Part shown: positions 36,295-45,237 of the stretch, piece by piece
Layout: the number at the start of each line of letters is the position of its first letter
Numbering within the stretch: the stretch's first letter is position 1
NCBI RefSeq assembly: GCF_001445655.1
Contig: NZ_LNBE01000003.1
Span: forward strand, 248,001-312,000
Reading direction: 5' to 3'
DNA: 64,000 nucleotides
DNA from: Streptomyces roseifaciens
GTDB lineage: Bacteria; Actinomycetota; Actinomycetes; Streptomycetales; Streptomycetaceae
Notes under the pieces: model-generated
What the model saw: only the letters and a program-made list of their open reading frames with translations
Told to the model about the DNA's origin: nothing
Databases searched by the model: none
Translations under genes and position numbers: made by a program

Positions 36295-36332
36295 TGGCTG
36301 GTCGCGCAGTTCCCCGCGCCCCTTCGGGGCGC
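36295..36332. repeat. Interspersed Streptomyces intergenic repeat, single copy
   Basis: TGGCTGGTCGCGCAGTTCCC and the following bases are the same element that forms a three-copy array at 38591-38782; this copy ends in a CGCGCCCC-TTC-GGGGCGCG hairpin. The rest of 36120-36528 holds the xylH terminator and, near 36440-36500, a more AT-rich stretch that probably includes the dxs promoter. Confidence 0.8.
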
Positions 36333-36528
36333 GGTCGTGCTGCCGGACCACGTCCTATGAGGCGTTTTGTCGTGCCGCCGGGTCGCTCATACGTCCGGTC
36401 GGGTGACTCAGGTCGCATCACCCGTTCATCGCCACTGCGGGCGGAACATTAGACTCGACGGATCTAGAGGTTTCTCAAGACTTCTACATGTTTCTACAAG
36501 CCGACAGCTCGACGAAGAGGAGGCACGG

Positions 36529-38517
36529 GTGGCCCTGCTGACCCGCATCAGGGAACCGCGCGACCTGGACCGGCTCAGCCCGGAGCAGCTCGACCGGCTC
36601 GCCGCGGAGATCCGCACCTTCCTCGTCGACGCCGTCGCCAAGACCGGCGGACACCTCGGGCCCAACCTCGGCGTGGTCGAGCTCACCATCGCCCTCCACC
36701 GGGTCTTCGACTCGCCGAAGGACAAGGTCCTCTTCGACACCGGGCACCAGGCCTACGTCCACAAGCTGCTCACCGGCCGCCAGGACTTCTCGAAGCTGCG
36801 CGCCAAGGACGGCCTGTCGGGGTACCCCTCGCGCGCCGAGTCCGCGCACGACGTCATCGAGAACAGCCACGCCTCGACCGTCCTCGGCTGGGCCGACGGC
36901 CTCGCCAAGGCCAACCAGGTCCTGGGCAAGGACGACCACGTCGTCGCGGTCATCGGTGACGGCGCGCTCACCGGCGGCATGGCCTGGGAGGCGCTGAACA
37001 ACATCGCCGTCGCCAAGGACCGCCCGCTCGTGATCGTCGTCAACGACAACGAGCGCTCCTACGAGCCCACCATCGGCGGCCTCGCCAACCACCTGGCCAC
37101 CCTGCGCACCACGGACGGCTACGAGCGCTTCCTGGCCCGCGGCAAGGACATCCTCGAGCGCACCCCGGTCGTCGGCAAGCCGCTGTACGAGACGCTGCAC
37201 GGCGCGAAGAAGGGCCTGAAGGACTTCATCGCCCCGCAGGGCATGTTCGAGGACCTGGGCCTGAAGTACGTCGGCCCGATCGACGGCCACGACATCGAGG
37301 CCCTGGAGTCCGCCCTGCAGCGCGCCAAGCGCTTCGGCGGCCCCGTCCTCGTGCACTGCCTGACCCAGAAGGGCCGCGGCTACAAGCACGCCGAGCAGAA
37401 CGAGGCGGACCGCTTCCACGGCATCGGCGCGATCCACCCCGACACCGGCCTGCCCCTCGCCTCCTCCGGCGCCAGCTGGACCTCCGTCTTCGCCGACGAG
37501 ATGGTGAAGCTCGGCAAGGAGCGCGAGGACATCGTCGCCATCACGGCGGCCATGATGCAGCCGGTCGGCCTCGGCAAGTTCGCCAAGGCCTTCCCCGAGC
37601 GCGTCTACGACGTCGGCATCGCCGAGCAGCACGCGGCCACCTCCGCGGCCGGCCTGGCCACCGGCGGGCTGCACCCGGTCTTCGCCGTCTACGCCACGTT
37701 CCTCAACCGCGCCTTCGACCAGGTGCTGATGGACGTCGCCCTGCACAAGTGCGGCGTGACCTTCGTCCTGGACCGCGCCGGCGTCACCGGCGACGACGGC
37801 GCCTCGCACAACGGCATGTGGGACATGTCGATCCTGCAGGTCGTCCCCGGCCTGCGGATCGCCGCCCCGCGCGACGCCGACCAGGTCCGTGCCCAGCTGC
37901 GCGAGGCCGTCGAGGTCAAGGACGCCCCCACCGTCGTCCGCTACTCCAAGGGCACCGTCGGCCCGGCCGTCGAGGCCGTGGGCACCATCGGCGGCATGGA
38001 CGTGCTGCGCCGTCCCGCCGAGGACGTCGTACGGCCGGACGTCCTCCTCGTCTCCGTCGGCGCGCTCGCCCCGATGTGCCTGGAGATCGCCGACCTCCTC
38101 GACAAGCAGGGCATCTCCACCACCGTGGTCGACCCGCGCTGGGTCAAGCCCGTCGACGAGGCGCTGCCCGGCCTGGCCGCCGAGCACCGCGTCGTCGTCA
38201 CCGTCGAGGACAACGGCCGCGTCGGCGGCGTCGGCTCGGCGATCGCGCAGGCGCTGCGCGACGCCGGCGTGGACCTGCCGCTGCGCGACTTCGGCATCCC
38301 GCCGCGCTTCCTCGACCACGCCTCCCGCAAGGAGGTCATGGCCGAGATCGGGCTGACCGCGCCGGACATTGCGCGCCAGGTCACCGGGCTCGTCGCCAAG
38401 CTCGACGGGCGGCTTGAGGACGCGCCCGGGGCGGCCGAGGCGGCCCCGGTTCCCGAGGCGTCCCCGGTTCCCGAGGCGGCCTCCGAGGCCGCCGCTGCGG
38501 AGCCCGCGCGCGACTAG
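36529..38517 (+). CDS. dxs: 1-deoxy-D-xylulose-5-phosphate synthase
   Basis: Condenses pyruvate and glyceraldehyde-3-phosphate to DXP, the first step of the MEP isoprenoid pathway; thiamine-diphosphate enzyme, cytoplasmic. 662 residues from GTG at 36529 with GAGGAGG upstream. Visible motifs: [37 protein letters not shown] motif [27 protein letters not shown], catalytic-Glu region [15 protein letters not shown], and [17 protein letters not shown]. The C-terminus ends in an Ala/Pro/Glu-rich tail with two PVPEAS-like repeats. Terpenoid metabolism usually needs it; Streptomyces often has two copies. Confidence 0.96.
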   Translation: MALLTRIREPRDLDRLSPEQLDRLAAEIRTFLVDAVAKTGGHLGPNLGVVELTIALHRVFDSPKDKVLFDTGHQAYVHKLLTGRQDFSKLRAKDGLSGYPSRAESAHDVIENSHASTVLGWADGLAKANQVLGKDDHVVAVIGDGALTGGMAWEALNNIAVAKDRPLVIVVNDNERSYEPTIGGLANHLATLRTTDGYERFLARGKDILERTPVVGKPLYETLHGAKKGLKDFIAPQGMFEDLGLKYVGPIDGHDIEALESALQRAKRFGGPVLVHCLTQKGRGYKHAEQNEADRFHGIGAIHPDTGLPLASSGASWTSVFADEMVKLGKEREDIVAITAAMMQPVGLGKFAKAFPERVYDVGIAEQHAATSAAGLATGGLHPVFAVYATFLNRAFDQVLMDVALHKCGVTFVLDRAGVTGDDGASHNGMWDMSILQVVPGLRIAAPRDADQVRAQLREAVEVKDAPTVVRYSKGTVGPAVEAVGTIGGMDVLRRPAEDVVRPDVLLVSVGALAPMCLEIADLLDKQGISTTVVDPRWVKPVDEALPGLAAEHRVVVTVEDNGRVGGVGSAIAQALRDAGVDLPLRDFGIPPRFLDHASRKEVMAEIGLTAPDIARQVTGLVAKLDGRLEDAPGAAEAAPVPEASPVPEAASEAAAAEPARD

Positions 38518-38590
38518 GCTTCGCCTGCGCCTTTGCCGCGCTGCGGTTCTTTTGCCGCCGGTCGGCCGTTGGTCGGCTGCCGGTCGTGTG

Positions 38591-38782
38591 TGGCTGGTCG
38601 CGCAGTTCCCCGCGCCCCTTATGGGCGTGCGGGCTGCGCCTTGGCCTGGTCGGCCGGCCTCCGGTCGTGTGTGGCTGGTCGCGCAGTTCCCCGCGCCCCT
38701 ATAGGCGTGCGGGCTGCGCCCTGCCCCGGTCGGCCGGCTGCCGGTCGTATGTGGCCGGTCGCGCAGTTCCCCGCGCCCCTTA
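38591..38782. repeat. Three-copy tandem array of an ~81-base intergenic repeat
   Basis: Copies begin at 38591, 38672 and 38752 (period 80-81). Each starts TGGCTGGTCGCGCAGTTCCC (TGGCCGG in the third), continues CGCGCCCCT, a short GC stem, GCGGGCTGCGCC and a GGTCGGCCGG segment. The element is one I recall as very common between Streptomyces genes. It fills most of the 479-base gap between dxs and the permease gene; no gene is seen there. Confidence 0.9.
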
Positions 38783-38996
38783 TCGGGCGCGCGTCGTTCC
38801 CCGCTCTCCTCTTCCGGGCCGGTCGGACCACCTATCCGGGTGGTCCGGCCGGTCCGTCTGCATATGGACCGGTGCGTCCCATCGGGTGAATCCTGTTGGG
38901 GGTGGCCGGTCAGGCCCCTGCCCGGCCCGGATCATCGCGGACACTCGCTCAGTTCATGGTGAGCACGCGAGCAGGTGGACAGGTGGAGGTGGGCCG

Positions 38997-40499
38997 ATGA
39001 GCACGAGCGAACAGCAACCTCGCGGGGAGCCCCGCGGCAAGCGCGGTGTCTTCCGGACCAAATCGGTGGAGCAGTCCATCCGGGACACCGAGGAGCCCGA
39101 GCACGCCCTCAAGAAGTCCCTGACGGCCTTCGACCTGACCGTCTTCGGCGTCGGCGTCGTCATCGGCACCGGCATCTTCGTCCTCACCGGCAAGGTCGCC
39201 AAGGAGAACGCCGGCCCGTCGGTGGCGCTGGCCTTCGTCCTCGCCGGCGTCGTCTGCGGGCTCGCGGCGCTGTGCTACGCCGAGTTCGCCTCCACCGTGC
39301 CGGTCGCCGGCTCCGCGTACACCTTCTCCTACGCCTCCCTCGGCGAGCTGCCCGCCTGGATCATCGGCTGGGACCTGATCCTGGAGCTGGCGCTGGGCTG
39401 CGCCGTCGTCTCCGTCGGCTGGTCCGGCTACATCCGCTCCCTGATGGACAACGCGGGCTGGCACCTGCCCACCGTCCTGGAGGGCACGCACGAGGGCCGC
39501 TTCGGCTTCGACCTCCTCGCCTGCATCCTCGTCCTGGTGCTGACGGCGATCCTCGTGCTCGGCATGAAGCTGTCCTCGCGCGTGACGGCCGTCGTGGTCG
39601 CGATCAAGGTCACCGTCGTCCTGATCGTGATCTTCGTCGGGGCCTTCTTCATCACCGGCTCCAACTACGACCCGTTCATCCCGGAGTCCCAGGGCACCAC
39701 GGCCGGCGGCGACATCCAGGCGCCGCTCATCCAGCTCATGTTCGGCTTCTCCCCGTCGAACTTCGGCGTCATGGGCATCTTCTCTGCCGCCGCCGTCGTC
39801 TTCTTCGCCTTCATCGGCTTCGACATCGTCGCCACCGCCGCCGAGGAGACCCGCAACCCCCAGCGCGACGTGCCGCGCGGCATCCTCGGCTCCCTCGCCA
39901 TCTGCACGCTGCTCTACGTGGCCGTTTCCGTCGTCGTCACCGGCATGCAGAAGTACACCGAGCTGTCCACGGACGCGCCGCTCGCCGACGCCTTCAAGGC
40001 CACCGGGCACCCGTTCTGGGCCGGGCTCATCAGCTTCGGCGCGGCCGTCGGCCTCACGACCGTCTGCATGATCCTGCTGCTCGGGCAGAGCCGGGTGTTC
40101 TTCGCGATGAGCCGCGACGGGCTGCTGCCGAGGATCTTCTCCCGCGTGCACCCGCACTACGGCACGCCCTACCGGTCCACGATCCTGCTCGGCGTGGTCG
40201 TGGCCGTGCTCGCGGGCTTCACCTCCATCGACGTCCTCGCCGAACTCGTCAACATCGGCACGCTCTTCGCGTTCGTCGTCGTGGCCCTCGGCGTCGTCAT
40301 CCTCCGCCGCACGCGGCCCGACCTGCCCCGGGCCTTCCGCACCCCGCTCGTGCCCGTGGTGCCCGTCCTGTCGGTCCTGGCCTCGCTGTGGCTGATGCTC
40401 AACCTGACGGCCGAGACGTGGCTGCGGTTCGCCGTGTGGATGGCCGTCGGCGTCGTCGTCTACTTCGTGTACGGGCGGCAGCACAGCCGGGTGCCGTAG
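38997..40499 (+). CDS. APC-family amino acid permease (cationic amino acid transporter type)
   Basis: 500 residues; ATG at 38997 with GGAGGTGGG upstream. A basic soluble N-terminus (FRTKSVEQSIRDTEEPEHALKKSLTAFDLTVFGVG) leads into about 12 membrane helices. The APC signature VVIGTGIFVLTGKVA forms the broken first helix that binds the substrate amino group; GFDIVATAAEETRNPQRDVPRGI is the conserved loop after helix 6. Resembles CAT/YfnA transporters of basic or branched amino acids. Followed by its own terminator. Confidence 0.9.
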   Translation: MSTSEQQPRGEPRGKRGVFRTKSVEQSIRDTEEPEHALKKSLTAFDLTVFGVGVVIGTGIFVLTGKVAKENAGPSVALAFVLAGVVCGLAALCYAEFASTVPVAGSAYTFSYASLGELPAWIIGWDLILELALGCAVVSVGWSGYIRSLMDNAGWHLPTVLEGTHEGRFGFDLLACILVLVLTAILVLGMKLSSRVTAVVVAIKVTVVLIVIFVGAFFITGSNYDPFIPESQGTTAGGDIQAPLIQLMFGFSPSNFGVMGIFSAAAVVFFAFIGFDIVATAAEETRNPQRDVPRGILGSLAICTLLYVAVSVVVTGMQKYTELSTDAPLADAFKATGHPFWAGLISFGAAVGLTTVCMILLLGQSRVFFAMSRDGLLPRIFSRVHPHYGTPYRSTILLGVVVAVLAGFTSIDVLAELVNIGTLFAFVVVALGVVILRRTRPDLPRAFRTPLVPVVPVLSVLASLWLMLNLTAETWLRFAVWMAVGVVVYFVYGRQHSRVP

Positions 40500-40506
40500 C
40501 CCTGAC

Positions 40507-40539
40507 GGGGATGCCGGGGCTTCATGCCTCGGCATCCCC
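40507..40539. terminator. Terminator after the permease gene
   Basis: 14-bp stem with one G-U pair and loop TTCAT, eight bases beyond the permease stop and 40 bases before the end of the convergent gene; may serve both. Confidence 0.8.
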
Positions 40540-40579
40540 CGCGGCCGGGGCCGCCCCGTGGACTACGCCCGGATGCCGC

Positions 40580-40966
40580 CTACGGCTGGAGCAGGCTCGG
40601 TCCGGCGACCTCCGCGCCGAGGGCCGTCACGCGTGCCCGCAGCTCACGGTCGGCCGTGACGACCACGCAAGCCCGTCCCGGCGTCCGCGCCGCCACCACC
40701 TCGACGATCTTGTCGTCGCCGCTGCCGGCGGCCCGCTCGACGCGGACGCCCGGCACCGGGCCGACATCCCGCGCGGCCCCCTCGACCACCAGGACCACTT
40801 CCGGCGCGTCCGTGAACAGCGTCCGCTCCCCGGCCGCCGCGTAGGCGGCGATACGGTCGCGGAGCCGTATCGCGGCCCCGAGGCGGTCGCGCCACCAGCC
40901 GTCCGGCACCGAGCCGACGACGTTCGCGGAGTCCACGACCAGGAGAACGGGGAGGAGGGCGCTCAT
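40580..40966 (-). CDS. NYN/PIN-like domain protein
   Basis: 128 residues, ATG at 40966 with GGGGAGGAGGGCG. Pattern LLVVDSANVVGSVPDGWWRDR, VLVVEGAA, GSGDDKIVEVV, CVVVTADRELRARVTALGAEV gives the spaced acidic residues (D, E/D, DD, D) of the NYN/PIN nuclease fold. Homologues are often labelled NTP pyrophosphohydrolase, but the motif order fits an RNA-processing nuclease better. Cytoplasmic; substrate unknown. Confidence 0.7.
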   Translation of the reverse strand: MSALLPVLLVVDSANVVGSVPDGWWRDRLGAAIRLRDRIAAYAAAGERTLFTDAPEVVLVVEGAARDVGPVPGVRVERAAGSGDDKIVEVVAARTPGRACVVVTADRELRARVTALGAEVAGPSLLQP

Positions 40967-41108
40967 GCCCACAGCCTCGCACGCCAACCGCTGGCGGAGG
41001 CCCTGACCGGCCACGATGTTATTGTCGAGGGTCGACAAACGGGCTCCGAGCGCAGCGCGACCGAGGCCGAATGCGAGAGCCGCATGTGAGAAAGGCTGGC
41101 AGCGAGTC

Positions 41109-42200
41109 ATGGCAGTGCGTACGCCCACCCCGGTCACCGGCTGGCTACTGAGGGGGAGCGACGGCCGTCTGACGGCCTACGCACCGGCCGAGGGCGGTGT
41201 CGTGCGCTGGACCGAGACCCGGCCCGGCGGCCCGGAGTGGACGGGCCCGGAGCTGCTGGCGGTGCCCGGCCTGGAAGCCTGTCTGTCCATAGCGCAGAGC
41301 CCGCAGGGCTACGTGTACCTCGTCGGCGTGCGGCAGCGCGAGAACGAGGCGGGCGAGCTCGACACCGACATCGTGTACGCCACCCAGTTCCAGCCCGGCC
41401 GCCCGCCCACGAACTGGCGGTCGATCGGCTCTCCCCACGGCCCGGACCGGCAGCGCTCCGCCCAGCTCGGCGTCCCCACCGCCGCCGTCGACTCCACCGG
41501 CCTGCAGGTCTTCGTCCGCAACTCCGGCGGCGGCGTCTGCGGCCGCCGGCAGGACGCCCGCGGCATCTGGGGCCCCTGGACCGACATGAAGGGCAGTCAC
41601 GTCCTCGACGGCCTGACCGCCTCCGCCACGCCGTCGGGGCGCATCGAACTGCTCGCCCCCGCGTCCGAGTTCGTCCTGCGCTGGCGCCAGGAACAGCCGG
41701 GCGGGCCCGTGCGGCGCGTACGCAACGTCCCCGCGAAGCCGGGGGCTTGCTCGGCGACGGCCGGGGTCACCGGGGAGGACCGCGTCACGCACTTCTGGCG
41801 TGACGCCGTCGACGGCGAACTGCACACGCTGGCCCCCGAGGCCGTGACCGGTGACGCCGATACCGACGTCGATGCCGATCCCTCGGTCGTCTCCGTCGGC
41901 GGAACGGGCAGCGGGCCCGCTGCCGTCCTCCACACCGTCCTGGACGGTCACGAGTGCACGGTCCTCGCCCAGCGCGCCGCGTCCGGCCTGCCGGCCGTGG
42001 CGGTCTGCCCCAGCGGCGACGAGACGCTCACCGCGCAGTGGTCCGAGACGGGCGAGGAGTTCGCGGGGGCGCCGGGGATGGCGCTCGATGCGAACGGGCG
42101 TGTGACGGTTGCCGTGCTCGGTACGGATGGTCACTTGCGGGTGGCGCGGCAGCGTGCCGACGCGCCGGGGCTGGCGCTGGGGCCCTGGGAGCGGGTGTAG
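41109..42200 (+). CDS. Propeller-like protein of unknown function
   Basis: 363 residues from ATG at 41109. No signal peptide. Repeating beta-strand pattern with Trp-centred turns (WLLRGSDGRLTAYAPAEGGVVRWTETRPGG, GIWGPWTDMKG, FVLRWRQEQPGGPVRRV, LRVARQRADAPGLALGPWERV), spaced about 45-50 residues, suggests a tachylectin/PLL-like beta-propeller that binds sugars or proteins. No catalytic motif. Two Cys in the centre. It faces the NYN gene divergently with a short shared promoter region at 40967-41108. Confidence 0.6.
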   Translation: MAVRTPTPVTGWLLRGSDGRLTAYAPAEGGVVRWTETRPGGPEWTGPELLAVPGLEACLSIAQSPQGYVYLVGVRQRENEAGELDTDIVYATQFQPGRPPTNWRSIGSPHGPDRQRSAQLGVPTAAVDSTGLQVFVRNSGGGVCGRRQDARGIWGPWTDMKGSHVLDGLTASATPSGRIELLAPASEFVLRWRQEQPGGPVRRVRNVPAKPGACSATAGVTGEDRVTHFWRDAVDGELHTLAPEAVTGDADTDVDADPSVVSVGGTGSGPAAVLHTVLDGHECTVLAQRAASGLPAVAVCPSGDETLTAQWSETGEEFAGAPGMALDANGRVTVAVLGTDGHLRVARQRADAPGLALGPWERV

Positions 42201-42227
42201 GGGGCGGGGGGCTTTTCCCCTACCCGA

Positions 42228-42308
42228 CCCTTCCCGTAACCGGGGGGCAAGCCCCCGGGCCCCCGTATCGCGCTGAACGCGCTCGTCCTCAAACGCCGGA
42301 CGGGCTTG
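42228..42308. repeat. Composite Streptomyces intergenic repeat
   Basis: CCTTCCCGTAACCGGGGGGC followed by AAGCCCCCGGGCCCCCG forms a GGGGGC-AA-GCCCCC hairpin that recurs, diverged, at 58420-58456. Next to it CGCTCGTCCTCAAACGCCGG (from 42269) is another short element I recall as widespread between Streptomyces genes. Lies between convergent genes and may act as terminator. Confidence 0.65.
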
Positions 42309-42330
42309 AACGCGGCGAAGCCGGCCCCCT

Positions 42331-43449
42331 CTACAACCTCTTCGCGCTCCGCAACCCCGTCGCGTAGAAGCCGTTGCCGTCCAGGCGGGCCGTGCCGCCC
42401 TTGTCGCCGAAGGTGGGGCCGTTGGCTTCTTCGCGGCTGGAGATGAAGCGGGGCTTGCCGTCGGTGTCGAGGCCCATGTAGATGCCGACGTGGTCCAGGC
42501 GGTCCCCGGTGCGCTTGTCGATGTCGAAGAAGACCAGGTCGCCGGGCTGCAGGCGGTCCGTGGCGTCGGGGCGCTTGCCGGTCAGTTCCAGGACCGGTAC
42601 GCCGGGGGAGAGCCGTGCCATGCCGTTGGCGGTGCGGGGCAGGCCGTCGCCCTTGACGTCCTTGGCCATCAGCGGGTAGCGGGCCCGGTAGCCGAAGACG
42701 GTCCGGATGAAGCCCGAGCAGTCCATGGCCCGGAAGCGTGCGGGCTCGGGCCGTTCGACGGTGCCGTCGCGGAAGCGGTAGGGGATGCCCAGGTAGTCGT
42801 AGAAGTCGGACTGTTCCAGGCGCAGGTCGCCGGCCGCGGTGCCGTTGGGGTTGAGGGGGCCGAACTGGGCGTCGCCGGAGTACGGGATGCCCTGGGCGTC
42901 CTTCTTCTGCGGGGCGCCCTCGAGGTACTCCATGGCGAAGGCGAAGACGTCGGGGTCCTTGCTGCCCAGGGACTTGCTGAACCAGTCCTTGAACCAGGCG
43001 GCCTTCTCGGAGCCGTCCTTCCACGCCTCCGGCAGCAGCCGCACCCAGTTGTCCGTGGTCACCTTGGCCGAGGTGTACTTGGGCTCGGTGAAGGTGCGGC
43101 TCGCGCCGGTGAGGACGGCGGTGCGGGCGCCGTCGGTGAAGGTGGCGAGCACCCCGCCGTCGGCGGCGCGCACGACGGTGCGGGCGGGGTTGGCCAGCCG
43201 TTCGAAGCGGCGTTCGCCGGAGGCCGGCTTGCTGCCGGTCGTCCCGCCGGCGCCCGCGACGGACTGCACCGGCGGCGCGTCGGCCTCCTGCTTCTCGCGC
43301 AGCTCCACCGTGAGGTACGCGCTGGTGCCGAGCAGGCCGAGCACGACCAGGGTGTGGACGGCGTGGCGGCCGGTCAGGCCCTTCTTCGGGCCTGTCCTCG
43401 GGCCCGTCCTCGGGCTCTTCTTCCGGCCCTTGCTCCGGTCCTTCGTCAT
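42331..43449 (-). CDS. Membrane-anchored NlpC/P60-type hydrolase
   Basis: 372 residues. Highly basic N-terminus with KGRKKSPRTGPRTGPKKG repeats, one transmembrane segment (VHTLVVLGLLGTSAYLTVEL), so the enzyme domain is outside. The C-terminal 150 residues show the NlpC/P60 pattern: RAMDCSGFIRTVFGY (catalytic Cys), LQPGDLVFFDI, DHVGIYMGLD (His). The family cleaves gamma-D-glutamyl bonds in peptidoglycan; relatives in Bacillus cut poly-gamma-glutamate. It starts 30 bases after pgsC on the same strand, so release or trimming of a gamma-glutamyl polymer is a reasonable inference. Cell-wall hydrolysis is the alternative. Confidence 0.8.
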   Translation of the reverse strand: MTKDRSKGRKKSPRTGPRTGPKKGLTGRHAVHTLVVLGLLGTSAYLTVELREKQEADAPPVQSVAGAGGTTGSKPASGERRFERLANPARTVVRAADGGVLATFTDGARTAVLTGASRTFTEPKYTSAKVTTDNWVRLLPEAWKDGSEKAAWFKDWFSKSLGSKDPDVFAFAMEYLEGAPQKKDAQGIPYSGDAQFGPLNPNGTAAGDLRLEQSDFYDYLGIPYRFRDGTVERPEPARFRAMDCSGFIRTVFGYRARYPLMAKDVKGDGLPRTANGMARLSPGVPVLELTGKRPDATDRLQPGDLVFFDIDKRTGDRLDHVGIYMGLDTDGKPRFISSREEANGPTFGDKGGTARLDGNGFYATGLRSAKRL

Positions 43450-43479
43450 GGGGGCTGTGCTCCGTGGGGTCGGGAAGGC

Positions 43480-43962
43480 TCAGGCGGTGGGCATGAAGCC
43501 CAGCAGGATGCCGGCGGTCAGGACGACGTAGTTGGCGAGCGAGACGGTGCCGGTGGCCAGCAGGGTCGCGCCGCGCGGCTGGCGCACGAGCTGGTAGGCG
43601 ATCAGGCCGGGGACGATGAAGCCCAGCGTCTGGTTGGCGTACATCAGCGGGAACTGCTGCTGCAGGATCACGTAGAGCGTCGCCTGCAGCACCACGCCGG
43701 TCAGGACGACCGCCGCGAACAGCCGCTTGCCGTAGAGGATCACGTAGCGCTGCAGCAGCAGGGTGGCCAGGTACGTCAGGACGGTGATGCCGACGACCAT
43801 GGCGGCGCGCTGCAGGCTCTCGACGAGGGTGAGGGCCAGCCAGCCCGGGGTGATCATGCCGCCGGGGGAGAGGTTGGTCGTGAGGTAGCAGACCAGGGAG
43901 AACAGCAGGCCGAGGGCGATCCCGATGGCGGCGATCTCCGGGGTGAGGACGGCGGGGATCAA
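43480..43962 (-). CDS. pgsC: Poly-gamma-glutamate synthesis protein PgsC/CapC-like
   Basis: 160-residue membrane protein of four to five helices. TTG start at 43962 with AGGAGA seven bases upstream; the TTG overlaps the pgsB stop (TTGA), so translation is coupled. CapC features: EIAAIGIALGLLFSLVCYLTT, NLSPGGMITPGWLAL and the tail LIAYQLVRQPRGATLL. PgsC partners PgsB in the ligase that makes poly-gamma-glutamate at the membrane. Confidence 0.85.
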   Translation of the reverse strand: MIPAVLTPEIAAIGIALGLLFSLVCYLTTNLSPGGMITPGWLALTLVESLQRAAMVVGITVLTYLATLLLQRYVILYGKRLFAAVVLTGVVLQATLYVILQQQFPLMYANQTLGFIVPGLIAYQLVRQPRGATLLATGTVSLANYVVLTAGILLGFMPTA

Positions 43963-45233
43963 CGGAAGTCTCCTGTGGGATCTATGTAGGTCGGGACGTA
44001 CACCGGGGGCTCCGGCTGCTGCGGCTCCTCCGCCCGCTGCGTCTGCGACGTCTCGTCCGCGGGCAGCTCGGCGAGCCGCTCCAGCAGCAGTTCGCCCTGG
44101 CCGTGGATGTTGCCGATGGCCACGAGCGAGGCGCCCGGGCCGAGCCGGCCGAGGATCTCCTCCTCGAGCTCGGCGGCGTCGCGGCGGTCGCCGCCGAGGT
44201 CGACGATGCGCGAGCGCCACTCGGCGGGGATCGCGTCGGCGGCGCTCTTCGTCGGGTGGCCGATCAGGAAGACCGATTCCGGTTCGAGGCGGGGGATCAG
44301 CTCGCCCATCTGGCCGTTGCGCTCGACGCGGTCCGGGCGGCAGTTGATGAGGACGTGCAGGGGGCGCTCGATCGCGCCCAGGCTCAGCAGCTGCTCGACG
44401 TTCATCAGCGTCGACTCGGGGTCGTTGGCCGCGAAGATGTTGGCGAAGCGGAACGGCATGCCGTCGGGGGTGAGGTAGCGCTCGACGGAGAGCACGCCGG
44501 GGTCCGGCGGCGCGTCGTACATGCCCTGCAGAGCGGTGTCCCGGTCGACGCCGAGGAGGTCGGCGACGGCCAGGGCGATGGCCACGTTCTCCTTGAACGT
44601 GAACCAGCTGAAGCCCCGCAGCTCGGCGTCGGTGACGGTCTCCGGGTCCACGGCGATCAGCCGGCAGTCGCGCGCGGCGGCCTCCTCGCGCAGGATGTGC
44701 AGCCGGTCGCGCTCGGCGGTGACGCAGATGCCGCCGTGCGGCATGGACCGGCTCAGCGAGCGGGCCACGTCGTCCAGGGTGGGGCCCATCTCCGCCAGGT
44801 GGTCCTCGCGGACGTTGCACAGCACGCCGATCGTGGAGCGGATCAGCTTGGTCTGGTTGACCTCCTGCAGGGCCGGCATGACGGCCATGCACTCGATGAC
44901 GAGCGCGTGCGGCCGGTACGCGGCGGCGCGCCGCACGATGCCGATCTGCTCCACGACGTTGGCGATGCCGAACTTGCGGTAGACGGGCTCCTCGGTGGCG
45001 TCCGGGTGGATGAAGCGCGCCGCGGTGCCGGTGGTCTTGGCGACCGTGACCAGGCCGCCGCCGCGCAGCGCGCCCGCGCACAGCCGGGTGATGGAGCTCT
45101 TGCCGCGGATGCCGTTGATCAGCACCCGGGTGGGGATCATGTCCAGGTTGGTGAAGTGGCGGCGCTGCTCGACGACGCCCGCGACCAGGACGATCGCGCA
45201 GCAGATCACCAGGACCGTGTAGAGGAAGAGCAC
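43959..45233 (-). CDS. pgsB: Poly-gamma-glutamate synthase PgsB/CapB-like
   Basis: 424 residues; GTG at 45233, 4 bases after the upstream gene. N-terminal membrane helix (FLYTVLVICCAIVLVAGVV) then a Mur-ligase-type ATPase: LINGIRGKSSITRLCAGAL (P-loop), CMAVMPALQEVNQ, CNVREDHLAEMGPTLDDVA, SWFTFKENVAIALAVADLLG, AANDPEST. Close to the size of Bacillus CapB (393). Expected to link glutamate through its gamma carboxyl at the inner membrane face. The C-terminus has an added Pro/Glu-rich tail. No pgsA/capA or pgsE is in the window. Confidence 0.88.
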   Translation of the reverse strand: MLFLYTVLVICCAIVLVAGVVEQRRHFTNLDMIPTRVLINGIRGKSSITRLCAGALRGGGLVTVAKTTGTAARFIHPDATEEPVYRKFGIANVVEQIGIVRRAAAYRPHALVIECMAVMPALQEVNQTKLIRSTIGVLCNVREDHLAEMGPTLDDVARSLSRSMPHGGICVTAERDRLHILREEAAARDCRLIAVDPETVTDAELRGFSWFTFKENVAIALAVADLLGVDRDTALQGMYDAPPDPGVLSVERYLTPDGMPFRFANIFAANDPESTLMNVEQLLSLGAIERPLHVLINCRPDRVERNGQMGELIPRLEPESVFLIGHPTKSAADAIPAEWRSRIVDLGGDRRDAAELEEEILGRLGPGASLVAIGNIHGQGELLLERLAELPADETSQTQRAEEPQQPEPPVYVPTYIDPTGDFR

Positions 45234-45237
45234 CGGG

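Noticed and set aside
38591..38782. Possible CRISPR array
   Set aside because: Period is about 81 bases, only three copies, and the spacers between cores are themselves repeated; this is a tandem intergenic repeat.
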